Below are positions 63,929-64,000 of a stretch of 64,000 bases of DNA, piece by piece. How positions within the stretch are numbered: the first letter of the stretch is position 1; the number at the start of each line of letters is the position of its first letter. Below the pieces are notes generated by a model. It ran no database searches, was not told the DNA's origin, and saw nothing but the letters and a program-made list of their open reading frames with translations. The DNA comes from G963667675 sp965197565. GTDB taxonomy: Bacteria; Chloroflexota; Dehalococcoidia; Lucifugimonadales; UBA3495. The translations under genes and the position numbers were made by a program. Location: contig CBDANK010000002.1 of NCBI GenBank assembly GCA_965197565.1, positions 62,001 through 126,000 of the forward strand, given 5' to 3'.

Positions 63929-64000
63929 TGGACCTGAAGCGAGTCAACATTTGGTATGACCCCGAAGGTGACTTCCTAGAGGTTATTTGGGAACGCAAGG
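63928..64000 (+). CDS. DUF2283-like protein, truncated by window edge
   Basis: The first 24 residues (MDLKRVNIWYDPEGDFLEVI) match the YDPEGDxLEV start of DUF2283 proteins, which are often encoded beside small nucleases. It is translationally coupled to the preceding gene (TAATG). The rest is outside the window. Confidence 0.6.
   Translation, partial: MDLKRVNIWYDPEGDFLEVIWERK

Overview
This is a roughly 57-60% GC bacterial chromosome segment that is almost entirely coding. No rRNA, tRNA, CRISPR array or integrated phage was recognised. Gene content suggests a Chloroflexota member (Dehalococcoidia/SAR202-like). The pointers are a complex I operon with NuoABCDHIJKLMN but no NuoEFG, a soluble-type succinate dehydrogenase with an HdrB-like third subunit, monomeric isocitrate dehydrogenase, a family III CoA-transferase, and several kinds of dispersed palindromic repeat. 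The assignment is an inference, because no phylogenetic marker RNA is present.

Layout. 1-1822 (minus): rimI, coaE and a truncated CbbQ/NorQ-type AAA ATPase. 2022-5670: two secreted proteins (a lipoprotein and a DUF5666-like protein) that converge on an endonuclease Q-like gene. 5969-7573: groEL without groES. 7715-11495 (minus): a hydrolase lacking its nucleophile serine and coupled to selA, a UbiA-like membrane protein and a UbiE/MenG-like methyltransferase. 11863-14747: an ECF sigma factor, its membrane anti-sigma factor and a SIMPL lipoprotein, with dispersed repeats between them. 15110-18032: ribD-ribE-ribBA. 18043-21074 (minus): prfB with the classical programmed frameshift, and a tandem pair of acetylxylan-esterase-like proteins. 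21272-23510: a cytochrome b561/molybdopterin oxidoreductase gene split by an intact IS5-family element. 24438-28095: thrS without its TGS domain, two tandem hicBA modules and two unknown small proteins. 28134-36336: a YyaL/SPATA20-like protein, an MFS remnant, icd, mdh, a GSA-aminotransferase-like protein and a Uma2 nuclease. 36356-41457 (minus): sdhE-like, sdhB, sdhA, a NUDIX hydrolase and nadK. 41702-48260: a type III-like DNA methylase/helicase-nuclease island with a PIN toxin. 48415-59366 (minus): the complex I operon. 59898-64000: a CaiB-family CoA-transferase, rdgB, moaA and a small two-gene module cut by the window edge.

The most unusual material is selfish-looking DNA lodged in frame inside working genes. 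The methylase gene carries a 462-bp element (exactly 154 codons) with inverted-repeat ends. This element encodes its own S23/four-helix-bundle protein in another frame, while the host frame stays open straight through. A 69-bp, ORF-less relative (23 codons) sits earlier in the same gene. rdgB carries two further unrelated palindromic insertions, also in frame, reminiscent of Rickettsia palindromic elements. Related or other small inverted-repeat elements occur between genes near 7.6, 11.6, 13.4, 14.8, 48.4 and 59.6 kb.

The methylase also ends in two copies of a 38-residue repeat that looks like an antitoxin for the PIN protein encoded immediately downstream. This suggests a restriction-modification operon with a built-in toxin-antitoxin module.

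Central carbon and energy genes cluster loosely. Icd, Mdh and Sdh supply TCA-cycle steps. Sdh probably feeds electrons through its CCG subunit, and the NuoEFG-less complex I feeds a quinone pool for which the UbiA/UbiE-like pair may make the quinone.
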